Assembly (NCBI GenBank): GCA_947630825.1
Contig: CANRJA010000003.1
Span: 1-64,000, forward strand
Length of the DNA stretch: 64,000 nucleotides
Reading direction: 5' to 3'
Source of the DNA: an uncultured Clostridia bacterium
GTDB lineage: Bacteria > Bacillota > Clostridia > Oscillospirales > Ruminococcaceae
Under the pieces are notes generated by a model that saw only the letters and a program-made list of their open reading frames with translations, had not been told where the DNA came from and ran no database searches. Below, piece after piece: positions 1 through 10,541 of this stretch (positions within the stretch are counted from its first letter, which is position 1; every line of letters begins with the position of its first letter). The position numbers and the translations under genes were made by a program.

Positions 1-1301
<1,301 letters not shown>

Positions 1302-1360
1302 AAATATTCTCCTATAAATTATATTATATATTTAAGATTGTGACTGAATGTTTTAAATTG

Positions 1361-1558
1361 CTAGGTATCCTCATCTCTGATAACAGATTTTATGTTTTTC
1401 TCAGCTTTTGAACGTGCTATCATAAACTCGCGTCCGCAGCCGATACATCTAAGTTTAAAGTCCATTCCCGAACGCAGAACAAGCATTTTCTTTTCCCCGC
1501 ACGGATGCTTTTTTTTCATAATTAATATATCATCAGGTCTTATATCCGTAATTATCAC
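1361..1558 (-). CDS. DUF951 family small protein
   Basis: A 65-aa protein of the DUF951 type found across Firmicutes; function unknown. It has the family core KKKHPCGEKKMLVLR followed by RCIGCGREFMIARSKAEK, with three cysteines that could bind a metal. The start is uncertain: the GTG at 1558 touches the only Shine-Dalgarno-like sequence (AGGAG), which overlaps the start codon, so translation may begin a few codons later. A good promoter lies upstream and prfA follows 59 nt downstream. Family assignment is from recognised sequence; any role in translation would be a guess from position. Confidence 0.85.
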   Translation of the reverse strand: MIITDIRPDDILIMKKKHPCGEKKMLVLRSGMDFKLRCIGCGREFMIARSKAEKNIKSVIRDEDT

Positions 1559-1597
1559 TCCTGTTAATAATATGAATATATTTTAGCTCAAGATGTT

Positions 1598-1626
1598 AGT
1601 ATAGCATATATTTATCAAAAAAGCAA
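1598..1626 (-). promoter_or_regulatory. Sigma-A promoter for DUF951-prfA-tsaC
   Basis: TTGCTT (-35, 1621-1626) and TATACT (-10, 1598-1603) are separated by 17 bp on the minus strand, about 40 nt upstream of the DUF951 start. Confidence 0.6.
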
Positions 1627-1812
1627 ATAGAACTTCTGCTTTCCCTGCGTTTATCAATAAAGTCATAATTGAACATTTGCCCTCATAGAATTAGATATAA
1701 AACTTTTTATACAGTATATTAAGATTATTGTCAAAAAAGTATAAAACAAACAGTTATATTGAGCAGCTATAAATATAAAAAGCTCAATCACAAAGGAAGG
1801 AATGATAATTTA

Positions 1813-2733
1813 ATGAAAAACTATCTGCCCGAGGGCAAGCTGATAAGCACCAATGCCAACAAAAGCTACTTAAGATCCATATCAACATTAAATGATGCAA
1901 AAGAATCCGGCGTTATTCTGGAAGCAAAAGCTTTGATGTGCGACTGCGAACACAATATAGTAGTAGATATTCCATGTGCAAAAGCAATAATTCCGAGAAT
2001 TGAAGGTGCAATCGGCATTGAAACCGGCGAGACAAAAGATATTGCCCTGCTTTCAAGAGTAAACAAACCTGTGTGCTTTAAGGTTATGGACATAATTGTA
2101 AATGAAAACGAAGAAACTTTGGTAATTCTTTCAAGAAAGGCCGCACAAGAGGAGTGCATCGCAAACTACGTAAACAACCTTAAAAGCGGCGATGTTATAC
2201 CTGCAAAAATAACTCACATAGAACAGTTCGGATGCTTTGTTGATATAGGCTGCGGTATTGCGTCGCTTATTCCTATTGACGCTATATCAGTATCAAGGAT
2301 ATCACACCCGTCGGACAGATTTTACAACGGTCAGGATATTTACGCTGTTGTTAAAGGAAGAGAGGACGACAGAATTTTTCTTACACATAAAGAGCTTTTG
2401 GGCACATGGTCAGAAAATGCCGAGCTATTTGAAGTCGGTCAGACTGTTGGCGGTATTATCCGTTCAATAGAGGACTATGGGATTTTTATTGAGCTTACTC
2501 CAAATCTCGCCGGTCTTGCCGAGCCAAAGGATAATGTACATATAGGTCAGTCTGCAAGTGTTTTCATAAAATCAATTATCCCAGAAAAGATGAAGGTTAA
2601 GCTTATCATTGTTGATGTTTTTTCATCCAGCGGATTTGATAAATCTCTGAATTACTATATAACCGAAGGTCATATTGATAAGTGGAACTACTCAACAGAA
2701 GAATGTCACAAGCAAATATACACTGAGTTTTAA
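1813..2733 (+). CDS. S1 RNA-binding domain protein
   Basis: A 306-aa protein with three S1-like OB-fold stretches: a degenerate one at about residues 30-110, a clear one at 125-195 (GDVIPAKITHIEQFGCFVDIG) and another at 207-270 (GQTVGGIIRSIEDYGIFIEL). It probably binds RNA and may act in translation or RNA turnover; no catalytic domain is visible. The main ribosomal S1-like protein is encoded elsewhere in the window, fused to ispH, so this is an additional S1 protein. The ATG at 1813 is chosen over an upstream TTG (1759) because AAAGGAAGG lies at 1792-1800. A three-codon reading frame at 1802 ends in TAATG, overlapping this start. Confidence 0.85.
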   Translation: MKNYLPEGKLISTNANKSYLRSISTLNDAKESGVILEAKALMCDCEHNIVVDIPCAKAIIPRIEGAIGIETGETKDIALLSRVNKPVCFKVMDIIVNENEETLVILSRKAAQEECIANYVNNLKSGDVIPAKITHIEQFGCFVDIGCGIASLIPIDAISVSRISHPSDRFYNGQDIYAVVKGREDDRIFLTHKELLGTWSENAELFEVGQTVGGIIRSIEDYGIFIELTPNLAGLAEPKDNVHIGQSASVFIKSIIPEKMKVKLIIVDVFSSSGFDKSLNYYITEGHIDKWNYSTEECHKQIYTEF

Positions 2734-2741
2734 ATAAAAAG

Positions 2742-2767
2742 GCTAAGGAATCTTATAACTCCTTAGC
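2742..2767. terminator. Bidirectional terminator between S1 gene and rarA
   Basis: GCTAAGGA and TCCTTAGC form a stem with flanking A and T runs on both sides, so it can end both the plus-strand S1 gene and the minus-strand rarA. Confidence 0.8.
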
Positions 2768-2781
2768 TTTTCTTTTTTATA

Positions 2782-4047
2782 TTACTGTCCTTTTATCTTT
2801 TTCCTATATTGCAAAGCCGTCTGTTCCTGCTTGTTATCCCCAAACTCGTAATAAACTCTGTCCTTCAAATTATCAGGAAGATACTGCTGCTTAACATAAT
2901 GATTAGGAAAATCATGAGGGTATTTATAGTTTTGCCCTTTAACCTCTGCGTCGTCGCCGTCAAAATGAACATTCTGCAACTGCCTAGGTATAGCACCCGC
3001 CAGCCCCTTTTCAATATCGTCCATCGCAGAGTTAATAGCCATATATGCGCTGTTTGATTTAGGAGCAGTACACAAAAGAATAATAGCCTCTGCAATCGGT
3101 ATTCTCGCTTCTGGAAGTCCTAGCTGAAGTGCGCTGTCTACACACGATTTTACAATAGAAACAGCCATAGGATAAGCAAGACCAATATCCTCTGATGCCA
3201 CTACCAGTAGACGTCTGCATAGAGAAGTAAAATCCCCTGCTGTCATCAGCCTTGCGGCATAATGCAAAGCTGCATTTTCATCGCTTCCCCTGATTGACTT
3301 CTGAAATGCAGATAAAATATCGTAATGCTCATCGCCGTCTCTGTCATAACGCATATTGCTTTTCTGTGTAAGCAGTTTAGCGTTTTCAAGAGTAATTTCC
3401 AAGCATTCACCATTTTTATTAGCAGACAAAACGCATAACTCTACTGTGTTAAGCGATTTTCTCACATCTCCCCCGCAGCCAGTTGAGATATAATCAACAA
3501 CTCCGCTTTCCAGTCTGAGCCTTACACCCATCTCGTCAGCAATAATCTGAAATGCACGTTTAACGGCAGGAATTACATCAACTGAACTCACCTGCTTAAA
3601 CTCAAACACAGTTGAGCGGCTTATAATTGCGTTAAACACATAAAAGTACGGGTTTTCGGTAGTAGACGCTATAAGCGTTATCTTACCGTTTTCTATATAT
3701 TCAAGCAAAGACTGCTGCTGCTTTTTATTAAGGTACTGAATTTCATCTAAGTAAAGCAGTATACCGTTAAAGCCCTCAAAGGTCTCGGTCTCTGCAATAA
3801 TATCTTTAATATCAGAAATTGACGCAGAAGTGCCGTTTAGCTTATACATTTTTAGATTTGTATTGTCAGCAATTATTCTGGCAACCGTTGTCTTTCCCGT
3901 TCCCGAAGGACCGTAGAAAATCATATTCGGTATCTGACCGCTTTCTATTATTCTTCTAAGCGGTTTGTCTTTACCCAGCAAATGAGATTGACCGACAACT
4001 TCATCAAGCGTTTTCGGTCTTATACGGTCTGCCAAAGGCTTGTTCAC
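2782..4047 (-). CDS. rarA: Replication-associated recombination protein A (RarA/MgsA)
   Basis: A 421-aa AAA+ ATPase related to clamp loaders. It acts at stalled replication forks and interacts with SSB and the replisome in the family. Walker A is GPSGTGKTT, Walker B is LYLDEIQYLNKKQQ, and the conserved sensor region ASTTENPYFYV follows. The C-terminal MgsA helical region is complete (SNSAYMAINSA, VPRQLQN-like IPRQLQN). The start is a GTG at 4047 with GGAG 10 nt upstream. It stands alone between glyA and a shared terminator. Confidence 0.95.
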   Translation of the reverse strand: MNKPLADRIRPKTLDEVVGQSHLLGKDKPLRRIIESGQIPNMIFYGPSGTGKTTVARIIADNTNLKMYKLNGTSASISDIKDIIAETETFEGFNGILLYLDEIQYLNKKQQQSLLEYIENGKITLIASTTENPYFYVFNAIISRSTVFEFKQVSSVDVIPAVKRAFQIIADEMGVRLRLESGVVDYISTGCGGDVRKSLNTVELCVLSANKNGECLEITLENAKLLTQKSNMRYDRDGDEHYDILSAFQKSIRGSDENAALHYAARLMTAGDFTSLCRRLLVVASEDIGLAYPMAVSIVKSCVDSALQLGLPEARIPIAEAIILLCTAPKSNSAYMAINSAMDDIEKGLAGAIPRQLQNVHFDGDDAEVKGQNYKYPHDFPNHYVKQQYLPDNLKDRVYYEFGDNKQEQTALQYRKKIKGQ

Positions 4048-4080
4048 TGTCGGTCAACTCCTTAAATTATATTTTATTAA

Positions 4081-5325
4081 TTAGTATAAAGGATACTTCT
4101 TGCAAAGATCATTAACCTTTTCTCTGATTTCGTCTGCCTTATTCTCAAAATCAGTAGCCGTTAAATAAATGCACTCTGCAATAACTTCCATATCCTCTTC
4201 TTTAAGTCCTCTTGTTGTAACAGCAGGCGTACCTACTCTTATGCCGCTTGTTATAAACGGACTTTGAGGATCATTAGGAATAGCGTTCTTATTAACTGTT
4301 ATGTAAACCTCGTCAAGTCTATGCTCTAATTCCTTACCTGTTATATTAAAAGGCTGTAAATCAACAAGCGCTAAATGGTTGTCTGTTCCGCCCGAAACTA
4401 GTCTGAAGCCTCTTTTTACAAGTCCCACTGCAAGAGCTTTTGCGTTTAAAACCACCTGATGCTGATATTCCTTAAACTCAGGCTTTAGAGCCTCGCCAAA
4501 GCATACTGCCTTACCTGCTATAACGTGTTCTAGCGGACCGCCCTGTGTTCCCGGGAAAATAGCCTTGTTAAACTTCTTTGCAAGCTCCTCGTCGTTAGTC
4601 AGAATAAGTCCGCCTCTTGGACCTCTCAGGGTTTTATGAGTAGTTGTGGTAACAACGTCAGCGTATGGCACAGGCGACGGATGCTCACCTGACGCAACAA
4701 GACCTGCGATGTGCGCCATATCAACCATAAAATATGCGCCGACTGATTTTGCAATATTTGAAATTCTCTCAAAATCAATAATTCTAGGGTAAGCCGACGC
4801 TCCTGCTACAATAAGCTTTGGCTGGCACTCTTTAGCCTGTCTTTCGATCTCGTCATAATCAATTCTCTCATCGTCTCCAAGCTCGTAAGAAACAAAGTTA
4901 AAATACTTTCCGCTTAAATTTACAGGGCTTCCGTGAGTTAAATGACCGCCGTGTGCAAGGCTCATACCCATGATCGTATCGCCCGGATCAACTAAAGCAA
5001 AGTAAACGGCAGTATTTGCCTGTGCGCCAGAGTGTGGCTGAACATTTGCAAACTTAGCATTGAAAAGTTTGCAGGCTCTTTCTATTGCAATATTTTCAAC
5101 AACGTCAACGCACTGACATCCGCCGTAATATCTCTTTCCCGGATAGCCCTCTGCATATTTATTTGTTAAAACACTTCCCATTGCAGCCATAACAGCCCCT
5201 GAAACAATATTTTCACTTGCTATAAGCTCAAGGTTTCTCCTCTGACGTGCAAGCTCGGCGTCCATAGCCTCTCCAACTTCTTTATCATACTTTTTTACAT
5301 AACCTATTGAATCCATCATTTCCAT
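4081..5325 (-). CDS. glyA: Serine hydroxymethyltransferase
   Basis: A 414-aa PLP enzyme that interconverts serine and glycine and loads one-carbon units onto tetrahydrofolate. The PLP lysine lies in [16 protein letters not shown], and the N-terminal ELIASEN and [10 protein letters not shown] motifs are present. Length is normal. The ATG at 5325 has GGAGG 8 nt upstream; an in-frame ATG three codons later is a weaker choice. It has its own strong promoter. With the folate transporter and formyltransferase genes in this window it belongs to one-carbon metabolism. Confidence 0.97.
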   Translation of the reverse strand: MEMMDSIGYVKKYDKEVGEAMDAELARQRRNLELIASENIVSGAVMAAMGSVLTNKYAEGYPGKRYYGGCQCVDVVENIAIERACKLFNAKFANVQPHSGAQANTAVYFALVDPGDTIMGMSLAHGGHLTHGSPVNLSGKYFNFVSYELGDDERIDYDEIERQAKECQPKLIVAGASAYPRIIDFERISNIAKSVGAYFMVDMAHIAGLVASGEHPSPVPYADVVTTTTHKTLRGPRGGLILTNDEELAKKFNKAIFPGTQGGPLEHVIAGKAVCFGEALKPEFKEYQHQVVLNAKALAVGLVKRGFRLVSGGTDNHLALVDLQPFNITGKELEHRLDEVYITVNKNAIPNDPQSPFITSGIRVGTPAVTTRGLKEEDMEVIAECIYLTATDFENKADEIREKVNDLCKKYPLY

Positions 5326-5356
5326 AGCTACATCCTCCTACTTAAATATTAAATTT

Positions 5357-5385
5357 ATTATATCATATTATGGATTTCTTTTCAA
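5357..5385 (-). promoter_or_regulatory. Sigma-A promoter of glyA
   Basis: TTGAAA (5380-5385) and TATAAT (5357-5362) with a 17-bp spacer on the minus strand, about 30 nt from the glyA start. No glycine or purine riboswitch is visible in the short leader. Confidence 0.75.
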
Positions 5386-5397
5386 GTATTAAAATTA

Positions 5398-5425
5398 AAA
5401 GGATAAACGATATGCTTATCCCTTT
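5398..5425 (-). terminator. Weak terminator after the GIY-YIG gene
   Basis: AAAGGGATAA and TTATCCTTT on the minus strand pair with one bulged base, followed by T-rich sequence. It lies 9 nt past the GIY-YIG stop and just before the glyA promoter. Confidence 0.5.
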
Positions 5426-5433
5426 AATATGTA

Positions 5434-6696
5434 TTAAGAATTTCCATTTGTACCGTTATATCCATTATTAAATGAATCATATAATTCTATCAATTCTTTT
5501 TCAACTAAATCTAATTCATCCTTTGTTTTACATTTAACTATTCTTATATCAAAAATTTCGTCTTTATTCTTATATGATGATGTATAATAATCCTCAGCAA
5601 ATATAATATTTTGTGGTTTAGTTCCTTTAAAATGTTGGTTCAGCCTTCTGAAAACATCTTTAGATTGCCCAACATAACATTTATACTTTTCATTATTCTT
5701 AATTATATAGCAACCCATAATTTTTTCATATTTTAAACCCTTAAATTGTTTTAATGGTATAAATTCAGACTCATTTTCAATATTAGTTAGTAAAGGCTCT
5801 ATTAAACTAATTTCATAATTACATTTTTCTTCTATACATTTTATTTTGTTTTGTATTTCTTCAATATTTAAATTATATTGCTTATCCGTTGAAGCAATAT
5901 TTTCTTTCAATATTGAAATTTGTTTATCTATTTCAGATTGATTATCCTCAATTGTTTTTATTTCATTTATTAATTTTTCTTTTTTAATAATTAATCTACT
6001 ATTTCTCCTTTTACGGCTACATATAGAAAAAGTTATTATAGAAAATATTATTTGATACTTAGAATTATTAATCGTATCTATTTTTTTATTAATTCTATTT
6101 AATTTAGTATTTATTTTATCAATATATTCTTCATTATGTTTAGTTTTATCGTTTAGTGAATTAATTTTATAAATATTTTCTTGTTTTTGAACATCATGCG
6201 AATGACTAATGTCTTTCTTTTTAGATTTTAAATATTCAATTTGAGAATTATAGTAATCAGATATTTTATTTCTTTTAAACCATGATGGTATTAAATTTTC
6301 ATTGTTTAAAGCATCAATAATTTCTTGAGCAAAATCTTTCACAAGTTGTTCATTATATTCATTTAAATTTTCCAGAACATCATTAGTTAATTTTATTTTC
6401 TTTTTTATTAATTTTTTCTTACACTTCCAATCAGAATAAACTGGATACCTTACATAATCTTGTGTAACATATCGAACAATAGTACGATAGTTTTGAGAGG
6501 ATTCAAAAATTATATTCGCGATTCTTGTAGTTTCATCAAAATCAACACTACACAATTTATATTTAATAGGTAACTTATTAGATTCATTATCAAGATTGTC
6601 TATCAAATTCTGGCGATACTGTCTGCGCTGATTAGCTCTATAAGTTGAAGCTAATCGATTTATGGAAGACACTGATATAAAACTTCTTCTACCCAT
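5434..6696 (-). CDS. GIY-YIG nuclease-like protein with long coiled coil
   Basis: A 420-aa protein of unknown role. Residues about 325-420 form a GIY-YIG domain: G328-x-Y330, Y341-V-G343, Arg349/350 in VFRRLNQH, a likely catalytic Glu399, and the terminal NGYN. All expected catalytic positions are kept. Residues about 90-300 are Lys/Glu/Asn/Ile-rich and predicted coiled coil, broken at 214-226 by a short hydrophobic stretch (YQIIFSIITFSIC). The first 90 residues are not recognised. The gene is much richer in A+T and Asn/Lys/Ile codons than its neighbours and has its own promoter and terminator, so it was probably acquired by transfer. It could be a homing-type or defence nuclease; nothing in the sequence decides between them. 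Confidence 0.8.
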   Translation of the reverse strand: MGRRSFISVSSINRLASTYRANQRRQYRQNLIDNLDNESNKLPIKYKLCSVDFDETTRIANIIFESSQNYRTIVRYVTQDYVRYPVYSDWKCKKKLIKKKIKLTNDVLENLNEYNEQLVKDFAQEIIDALNNENLIPSWFKRNKISDYYNSQIEYLKSKKKDISHSHDVQKQENIYKINSLNDKTKHNEEYIDKINTKLNRINKKIDTINNSKYQIIFSIITFSICSRKRRNSRLIIKKEKLINEIKTIEDNQSEIDKQISILKENIASTDKQYNLNIEEIQNKIKCIEEKCNYEISLIEPLLTNIENESEFIPLKQFKGLKYEKIMGCYIIKNNEKYKCYVGQSKDVFRRLNQHFKGTKPQNIIFAEDYYTSSYKNKDEIFDIRIVKCKTKDELDLVEKELIELYDSFNNGYNGTNGNS

Positions 6697-6718
6697 ATAT
6701 AATTCACCTCATGCGAAT

Positions 6719-6747
6719 ATTATATTACATAAAATAGAAATAGTCAA
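6719..6747 (-). promoter_or_regulatory. Sigma-A promoter of the GIY-YIG gene
   Basis: TTGACT (6742-6747) and TATAAT (6719-6724) with a 17-bp spacer, about 20 nt from the ATG, on the minus strand. The gene therefore looks independently transcribed. Confidence 0.75.
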
Positions 6748-6784
6748 CAAATTATTTTATAATATATTATATAATAACTTCTGC

Positions 6785-6813
6785 TTGACAAAACTCAGAT
6801 ATTATTTTATAAT
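6785..6813 (+). promoter_or_regulatory. Sigma-A promoter of mnmA
   Basis: Consensus TTGACA (6785-6790) and TATAAT (6808-6813) with a 17-bp spacer, 34 nt before the mnmA ATG. It is divergent from the GIY-YIG promoter. Confidence 0.85.
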
Positions 6814-6847
6814 GTGCCTATTAATTGTAACAAGGTGAAGCATAACT

Positions 6848-7924
6848 ATGAATAAAAAGGCTGTTATTGCTATGAGCGGAGGCGTTGATTCAAGCGTAGC
6901 CGCTTATTTAATAACCAAACAGGGTTTTGATTGCATCGGCGCTACGATGAAGCTGTTTAACAACGAGGATATCGGCGTCTCAAAAAAGCATACCTGCTGT
7001 TCTGCCGAAGATGTCGAGGACGCAAGAAGCGTTGCATATTCTCTTGATATACCCTACTATGTTTTTAATTTTTCTGATAGCTTTAAAGAAAAAGTAATAG
7101 ACAAGTTTGTATATGCTTATGAAAACGGAATGACGCCTAATCCTTGTATCGACTGCAACCGCTATCTGAAATTTGAAAGGCTGTTTATGCGGGCAAAGGA
7201 ATTAGACTTTGATTTCGTTGTAACAGGGCATTACGCTCAAATTGAATTTGACAAAGAGAATAACCGTTATTTGCTCAAAAAAGCCGTAGACAAAACAAAA
7301 GACCAAAGCTATGTTTTGTATTGTATGACTCAGGAACAGCTTAAACACACTTTGTTTCCTTTAGGCGGAATGGAAAAATCAGAGGTAAGAAAAATCGCTG
7401 AGGAAAATGGCTTCGTAAATGCCAATAAGCACGACAGTCAGGACATATGCTTTGTTCAGAATAAAAAATATTATGATTTTATTGAGCAGTATACTGGCAG
7501 ATCTTATCCTAAAGGTAATTTCGTTGACTTAAACGGCAATGTACTCGGTACGCATGAAGGAATTATTCGCTATACAATAGGTCAGCGGCGAGGTCTTGGC
7601 GTATCTATTTCAAACAACCCGACCTTTGTTTTATCTGTTGATCCCGAGCAAAACACCGTCACTCTTGGCAGAGAACAGGACTTATACACCAAAACGCTTA
7701 CAGCAAAAAACATAAACCTCATATCAAAAGAAAGACTTACCGTGCCGTTAAGAGTTAAAGCAAAGGTGCGTTACCGTCAGGCAGAACAGTGGGCAACGGC
7801 GGCACAGCTTGATGACGATACACTTGTAATTGAATTTGACGAGCCGCAGAGAGCCGTAACAAAAGGTCAGGCGGTTGTTTTATATGACGGTGATATAGTT
7901 GTCGGCGGAGGAATTATACAGTAG
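6848..7924 (+). CDS. mnmA: tRNA-specific 2-thiouridylase MnmA
   Basis: A 358-aa ATP-dependent enzyme that inserts sulfur at U34 of tRNAs for Lys, Glu and Gln. The PP-loop SGGVDSS is at residues 10-16, and the two catalytic cysteines lie in TPNPCIDCNR and DSQDICFVQ. The C-terminal barrel domains are complete. Length is normal. It is monocistronic, with a consensus promoter, AAGGTG before the ATG, and the separately promoted metA after it. The cysteine desulfurase that supplies its sulfur is not in this window. Confidence 0.97.
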   Translation: MNKKAVIAMSGGVDSSVAAYLITKQGFDCIGATMKLFNNEDIGVSKKHTCCSAEDVEDARSVAYSLDIPYYVFNFSDSFKEKVIDKFVYAYENGMTPNPCIDCNRYLKFERLFMRAKELDFDFVVTGHYAQIEFDKENNRYLLKKAVDKTKDQSYVLYCMTQEQLKHTLFPLGGMEKSEVRKIAEENGFVNANKHDSQDICFVQNKKYYDFIEQYTGRSYPKGNFVDLNGNVLGTHEGIIRYTIGQRRGLGVSISNNPTFVLSVDPEQNTVTLGREQDLYTKTLTAKNINLISKERLTVPLRVKAKVRYRQAEQWATAAQLDDDTLVIEFDEPQRAVTKGQAVVLYDGDIVVGGGIIQ

Positions 7925-7953
7925 CGTCTGCTGATTTTCAGCAACTATATTGC

Positions 7954-7982
7954 TTGAAAATGCAGTTATGTTGTGTTATACT
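7954..7982 (+). promoter_or_regulatory. Sigma-A promoter of metA
   Basis: TTGAAA (7954-7959) and TATACT (7977-7982), spacer 17 bp. Only about 28 nt separate the expected start of transcription from the metA ATG, so there is no room for a SAM riboswitch or T-box. Confidence 0.75.
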
Positions 7983-8017
7983 GTAATGAAATCAGATTTT
8001 AAAAAAGGAGCATTAAT

Positions 8018-8941
8018 ATGCCTATTAGAATACCGAACAACCTTCCTGCATTTTCGGTTTTTGAAGAGGAAAACATCTTTGCCATACCTAAAGACAGAGC
8101 TGAACATCAGGACATAAGACCATTGGAGATTGCCATTGTTAATCTTATGCCAAAGAAAATAGAAACTGAGACCCAATTTTTAAAACTCTTATCCAATACG
8201 CCATTGCAGGTTAATATAGAGCTTATACAAATGGCTTCACACAAATCTAAGAATACACCTATGGAGCATTTGCTTTCATTTTATAAGACTTTTGACGAGA
8301 TAAAAGACAATAGATATGACGGTATGATAATTACCGGTGCTCCTGTTGAACAAATGGATTACGAGGAAGTTGATTATTGGAATGAGCTTTGTGAAATTTT
8401 CGAGTGGTCAAAGACGAATGTTTATTCTACTATCCACGTTTGCTGGGCGGCTCAGGCAGGGCTTTACTACCATTATGGAATACCAAAGTACACGCTTGAT
8501 AAAAAAATGTTCGGTGTATTTCCACACAAGGTTCTTCACCCTAAGCATCCTCTTTTAAATGGTTTTGATGATGTTTTTTTAGTTCCTCACTCAAGATATA
8601 CTGAGGTTAGAAAAGAGGATATTGAAAAAGTAAAAGAGCTAACTATTTTAACAGAATCGGATATAAGCGGAGTACATATCGTCACTGACAAAACGGACAG
8701 GCAGTTCTTTTTGACGGGACATTCTGAATACGATAAAAGAACGCTTGAAAACGAATATCGCCGTGACTTGGAAAAAGGACTTGATATAGATATTCCTTAT
8801 AATTACTTTCCAAATGATGACCCGAATAACAAGCCGGTTCATTCGTGGGTATGCCATGCCAACCTTATGTTTTCAAACTGGCTTAACTATTTAGTATATC
8901 AGGCAACGCCTTTTGATTTAAATGATCTTATAAAAATATAG
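8018..8941 (+). CDS. metA: Homoserine O-acetyltransferase (MetA family)
   Basis: A 307-aa class I glutamine-amidotransferase-like enzyme that acylates homoserine at the entry to methionine synthesis. Catalytic Cys142 lies in HVCWAAQAG, the lysine pair Lys46/Lys47 in VNLMPKKIE, and the histidine in GHSEYD. Residue 111 in TGAPVEQM is Glu. In characterised family members Glu111 goes with acetyl-CoA and Gly111 with succinyl-CoA, so acetyl transfer is predicted even though databases often name such proteins succinyltransferase. AAAGGAG precedes the ATG, and a strong terminator follows the stop. Confidence 0.95.
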   Translation: MPIRIPNNLPAFSVFEEENIFAIPKDRAEHQDIRPLEIAIVNLMPKKIETETQFLKLLSNTPLQVNIELIQMASHKSKNTPMEHLLSFYKTFDEIKDNRYDGMIITGAPVEQMDYEEVDYWNELCEIFEWSKTNVYSTIHVCWAAQAGLYYHYGIPKYTLDKKMFGVFPHKVLHPKHPLLNGFDDVFLVPHSRYTEVRKEDIEKVKELTILTESDISGVHIVTDKTDRQFFLTGHSEYDKRTLENEYRRDLEKGLDIDIPYNYFPNDDPNNKPVHSWVCHANLMFSNWLNYLVYQATPFDLNDLIKI

Positions 8942-8953
8942 AAATACAAAAAG

Positions 8954-8977
8954 CTCCCGAAAATCGGGAGTTTTTTT
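8954..8977 (+). terminator. Terminator of metA
   Basis: CTCCCGA (8954-8960) pairs with TCGGGAG (8964-8970), followed by seven T residues. Confidence 0.95.
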
Positions 8978-9000
8978 GTTGTAGATATAAAGTCTGTTTT

Positions 9001-9220
9001 AAGGGGCAGCCCTCTCTTGCAGGGCATGCCCCTCTTTAAAAACAGTCCACTGGACTGTTTTTAAATTCACCCTGTGCGGAGCGCACTCCGTAAAGCATGT
9101 CGCTGACGGCTCGTCAGCGACAGGGCTCCGCCCTTGACCCGCAAGCCTTTTGAAAAAGGCTTGACCGAAAACTTTTAGTCGATTATTCAAAACTTTTTTC
9201 AACAATTCAAAACCCGACAA
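9001..9220. repeat. Multi-palindromic intergenic repeat element
   Basis: About 220 bp between metA and clpX consist of six consecutive inverted repeats: GGGGCA/TGCCCC with inner GCCC/GGGC (9003-9032); a perfect 15-bp palindrome with one central base (9035-9065); CGGAG/CTCCG (9077-9090); a perfect 11-bp stem (9098-9108 with 9112-9122); AGGGC/GCCCT (9122-9134); and a 10-bp stem (9142-9151 with 9154-9163). A tail with repeated CAAAAC-type words runs to 9220. The block is much more G+C-rich than its surroundings. An open frame across it on the minus strand is best read as chance. It resembles dispersed palindromic units of Clostridia genomes; only one copy is in this window. Confidence 0.75.
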
Positions 9221-9234
9221 ACGGCAGCTTTATT

Positions 9235-10530
9235 TTATCCTATTTTTCTTGCCTTTTTCGCTCTGTGAATTTCAGGTGTTTCACCATTTGTCACACAGTT
9301 TTCGTTGATTACTACGCTTACAATATCGTCCTCAGACGGAGATGTAAACATAACATTCATAAGTATTCCCTCGACAACAGCCCTAAGTCCTCTTGCACCG
9401 GTTTTTTGAGCAAGTGCCTTCTTTGCAATCGCCGACTTGGCTTCTTCTGTGAAAATAAGTTCAATGTTGTCATAGTCAAACAGCTTTGTAAACTGCTTGA
9501 TAAGAGAATTCTTAGGCTGAGTAAGAATTTTCACCAAAGCATCCTCATCCAAATCATTTAAAACAGTTATAACAGGAAGCCTTCCTACAAGCTCTGGTAC
9601 CATACCGTACTTGACCAGATCCTGCGGCTCGACCTTCTCAAAAACATTCGTATTTGTTTTGTCGCTTTTTGACTTTATTTCGCTTCCAAAGCCCAGTGTC
9701 GACTTATCTGTTCGTTTGTTGATGATTTTAGAAAGACCGTCAAACGCTCCGCCGCAGATAAACAAAATGTTCTTTGTGTCGATCTGAATAAACTCCTGAT
9801 GCGGATGCTTTCTTCCGCCCTGAGGGGGTACATTCGATACACAGCCCTCTATTATTTTCAAAAGAGCCTGCTGTACGCCCTCTCCGCTAACGTCACGGGT
9901 AATAGAAGTGTTCTCGCTTTTTCTTGCAATTTTATCTATTTCATCAATATAGATTATACCTTTCTGAGCCGCTTCAATATCATAATCAGCCGCCTGAATA
10001 AGCCTTGTAAGCACGTTTTCAACGTCGTCTCCCACATATCCGGCTTCTGTAAGCGTTGTTGCGTCTGCTATTGCGAAGGGTACGTTTAGTATCTTTGCAA
10101 GAGTTTGAGCTAGCAGAGTTTTACCTGTTCCAGTTGGTCCTAAAAGAAGAATGTTGCTCTTTTGAATTTCAACTTCATTATCGTCGTTCTCTTTATTATT
10201 TAAAATCCGCTTATAATGATTGTATACAGATACAGCTAATGATATCTTAGCCTCGTCCTGTCCGATAACATACTGATCGAGAACATTTTTTATTTCAATA
10301 GGTTTAGTTAGAGCAATTTTCTTTTTTTCTTCCGCTGTATCCTTCTTTGACTTGGCTTGGTTTCTTTTGTCGATGTAACGGGCAACATCACCCTGCTGTG
10401 CCATAATATCAAAGCAGAACATTACACAGTTATCGCATATATGCACATCGCCTGACGAAAATATGTTTCTTACTTCGTTTTCAGCATTACCGCAAAAACT
10501 GCAATATTTCAAACCGTCCTTGTTAGGCAT
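9235..10530 (-). CDS. clpX: ATP-dependent Clp protease ATP-binding subunit ClpX
   Basis: A 431-aa AAA+ unfoldase that feeds proteins to ClpP. The N-terminal zinc-binding domain (YCSFCG ... HICDNC) binds adaptors and substrates, Walker A is GPTGTGKT and Walker B is [10 protein letters not shown]. The pore loop [10 protein letters not shown] and the ClpP-docking loop with LGFG are present. The ATG at 10530 is preferred over a GTG at 10536 because AAGGA lies 8 nt upstream. It follows clpP by 11 nt at the end of the tig-clpP-clpX operon. Confidence 0.97.
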   Translation of the reverse strand: MPNKDGLKYCSFCGNAENEVRNIFSSGDVHICDNCVMFCFDIMAQQGDVARYIDKRNQAKSKKDTAEEKKKIALTKPIEIKNVLDQYVIGQDEAKISLAVSVYNHYKRILNNKENDDNEVEIQKSNILLLGPTGTGKTLLAQTLAKILNVPFAIADATTLTEAGYVGDDVENVLTRLIQAADYDIEAAQKGIIYIDEIDKIARKSENTSITRDVSGEGVQQALLKIIEGCVSNVPPQGGRKHPHQEFIQIDTKNILFICGGAFDGLSKIINKRTDKSTLGFGSEIKSKSDKTNTNVFEKVEPQDLVKYGMVPELVGRLPVITVLNDLDEDALVKILTQPKNSLIKQFTKLFDYDNIELIFTEEAKSAIAKKALAQKTGARGLRAVVEGILMNVMFTSPSEDDIVSVVINENCVTNGETPEIHRAKKARKIG

Positions 10531-10541
10531 AAGCACCGTCC

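Noticed and set aside
1802-1815. Three-codon leader frame (ATG ATA ATT TAA) overlapping the S1 gene start
   Set aside because: The Shine-Dalgarno serves the ATG at 1813 at least as well; a minimal frame like this is expected by chance.
7925-8017. SAM riboswitch upstream of metA
   Set aside because: The promoter sits too close to the start and no conserved core or terminator stem is visible.
9001-9220. 73-codon open frame on the minus strand across the palindromic element
   Set aside because: No ribosome binding site and the frame simply crosses six inverted repeats; composition is that of the repeat, not of protein-coding DNA.
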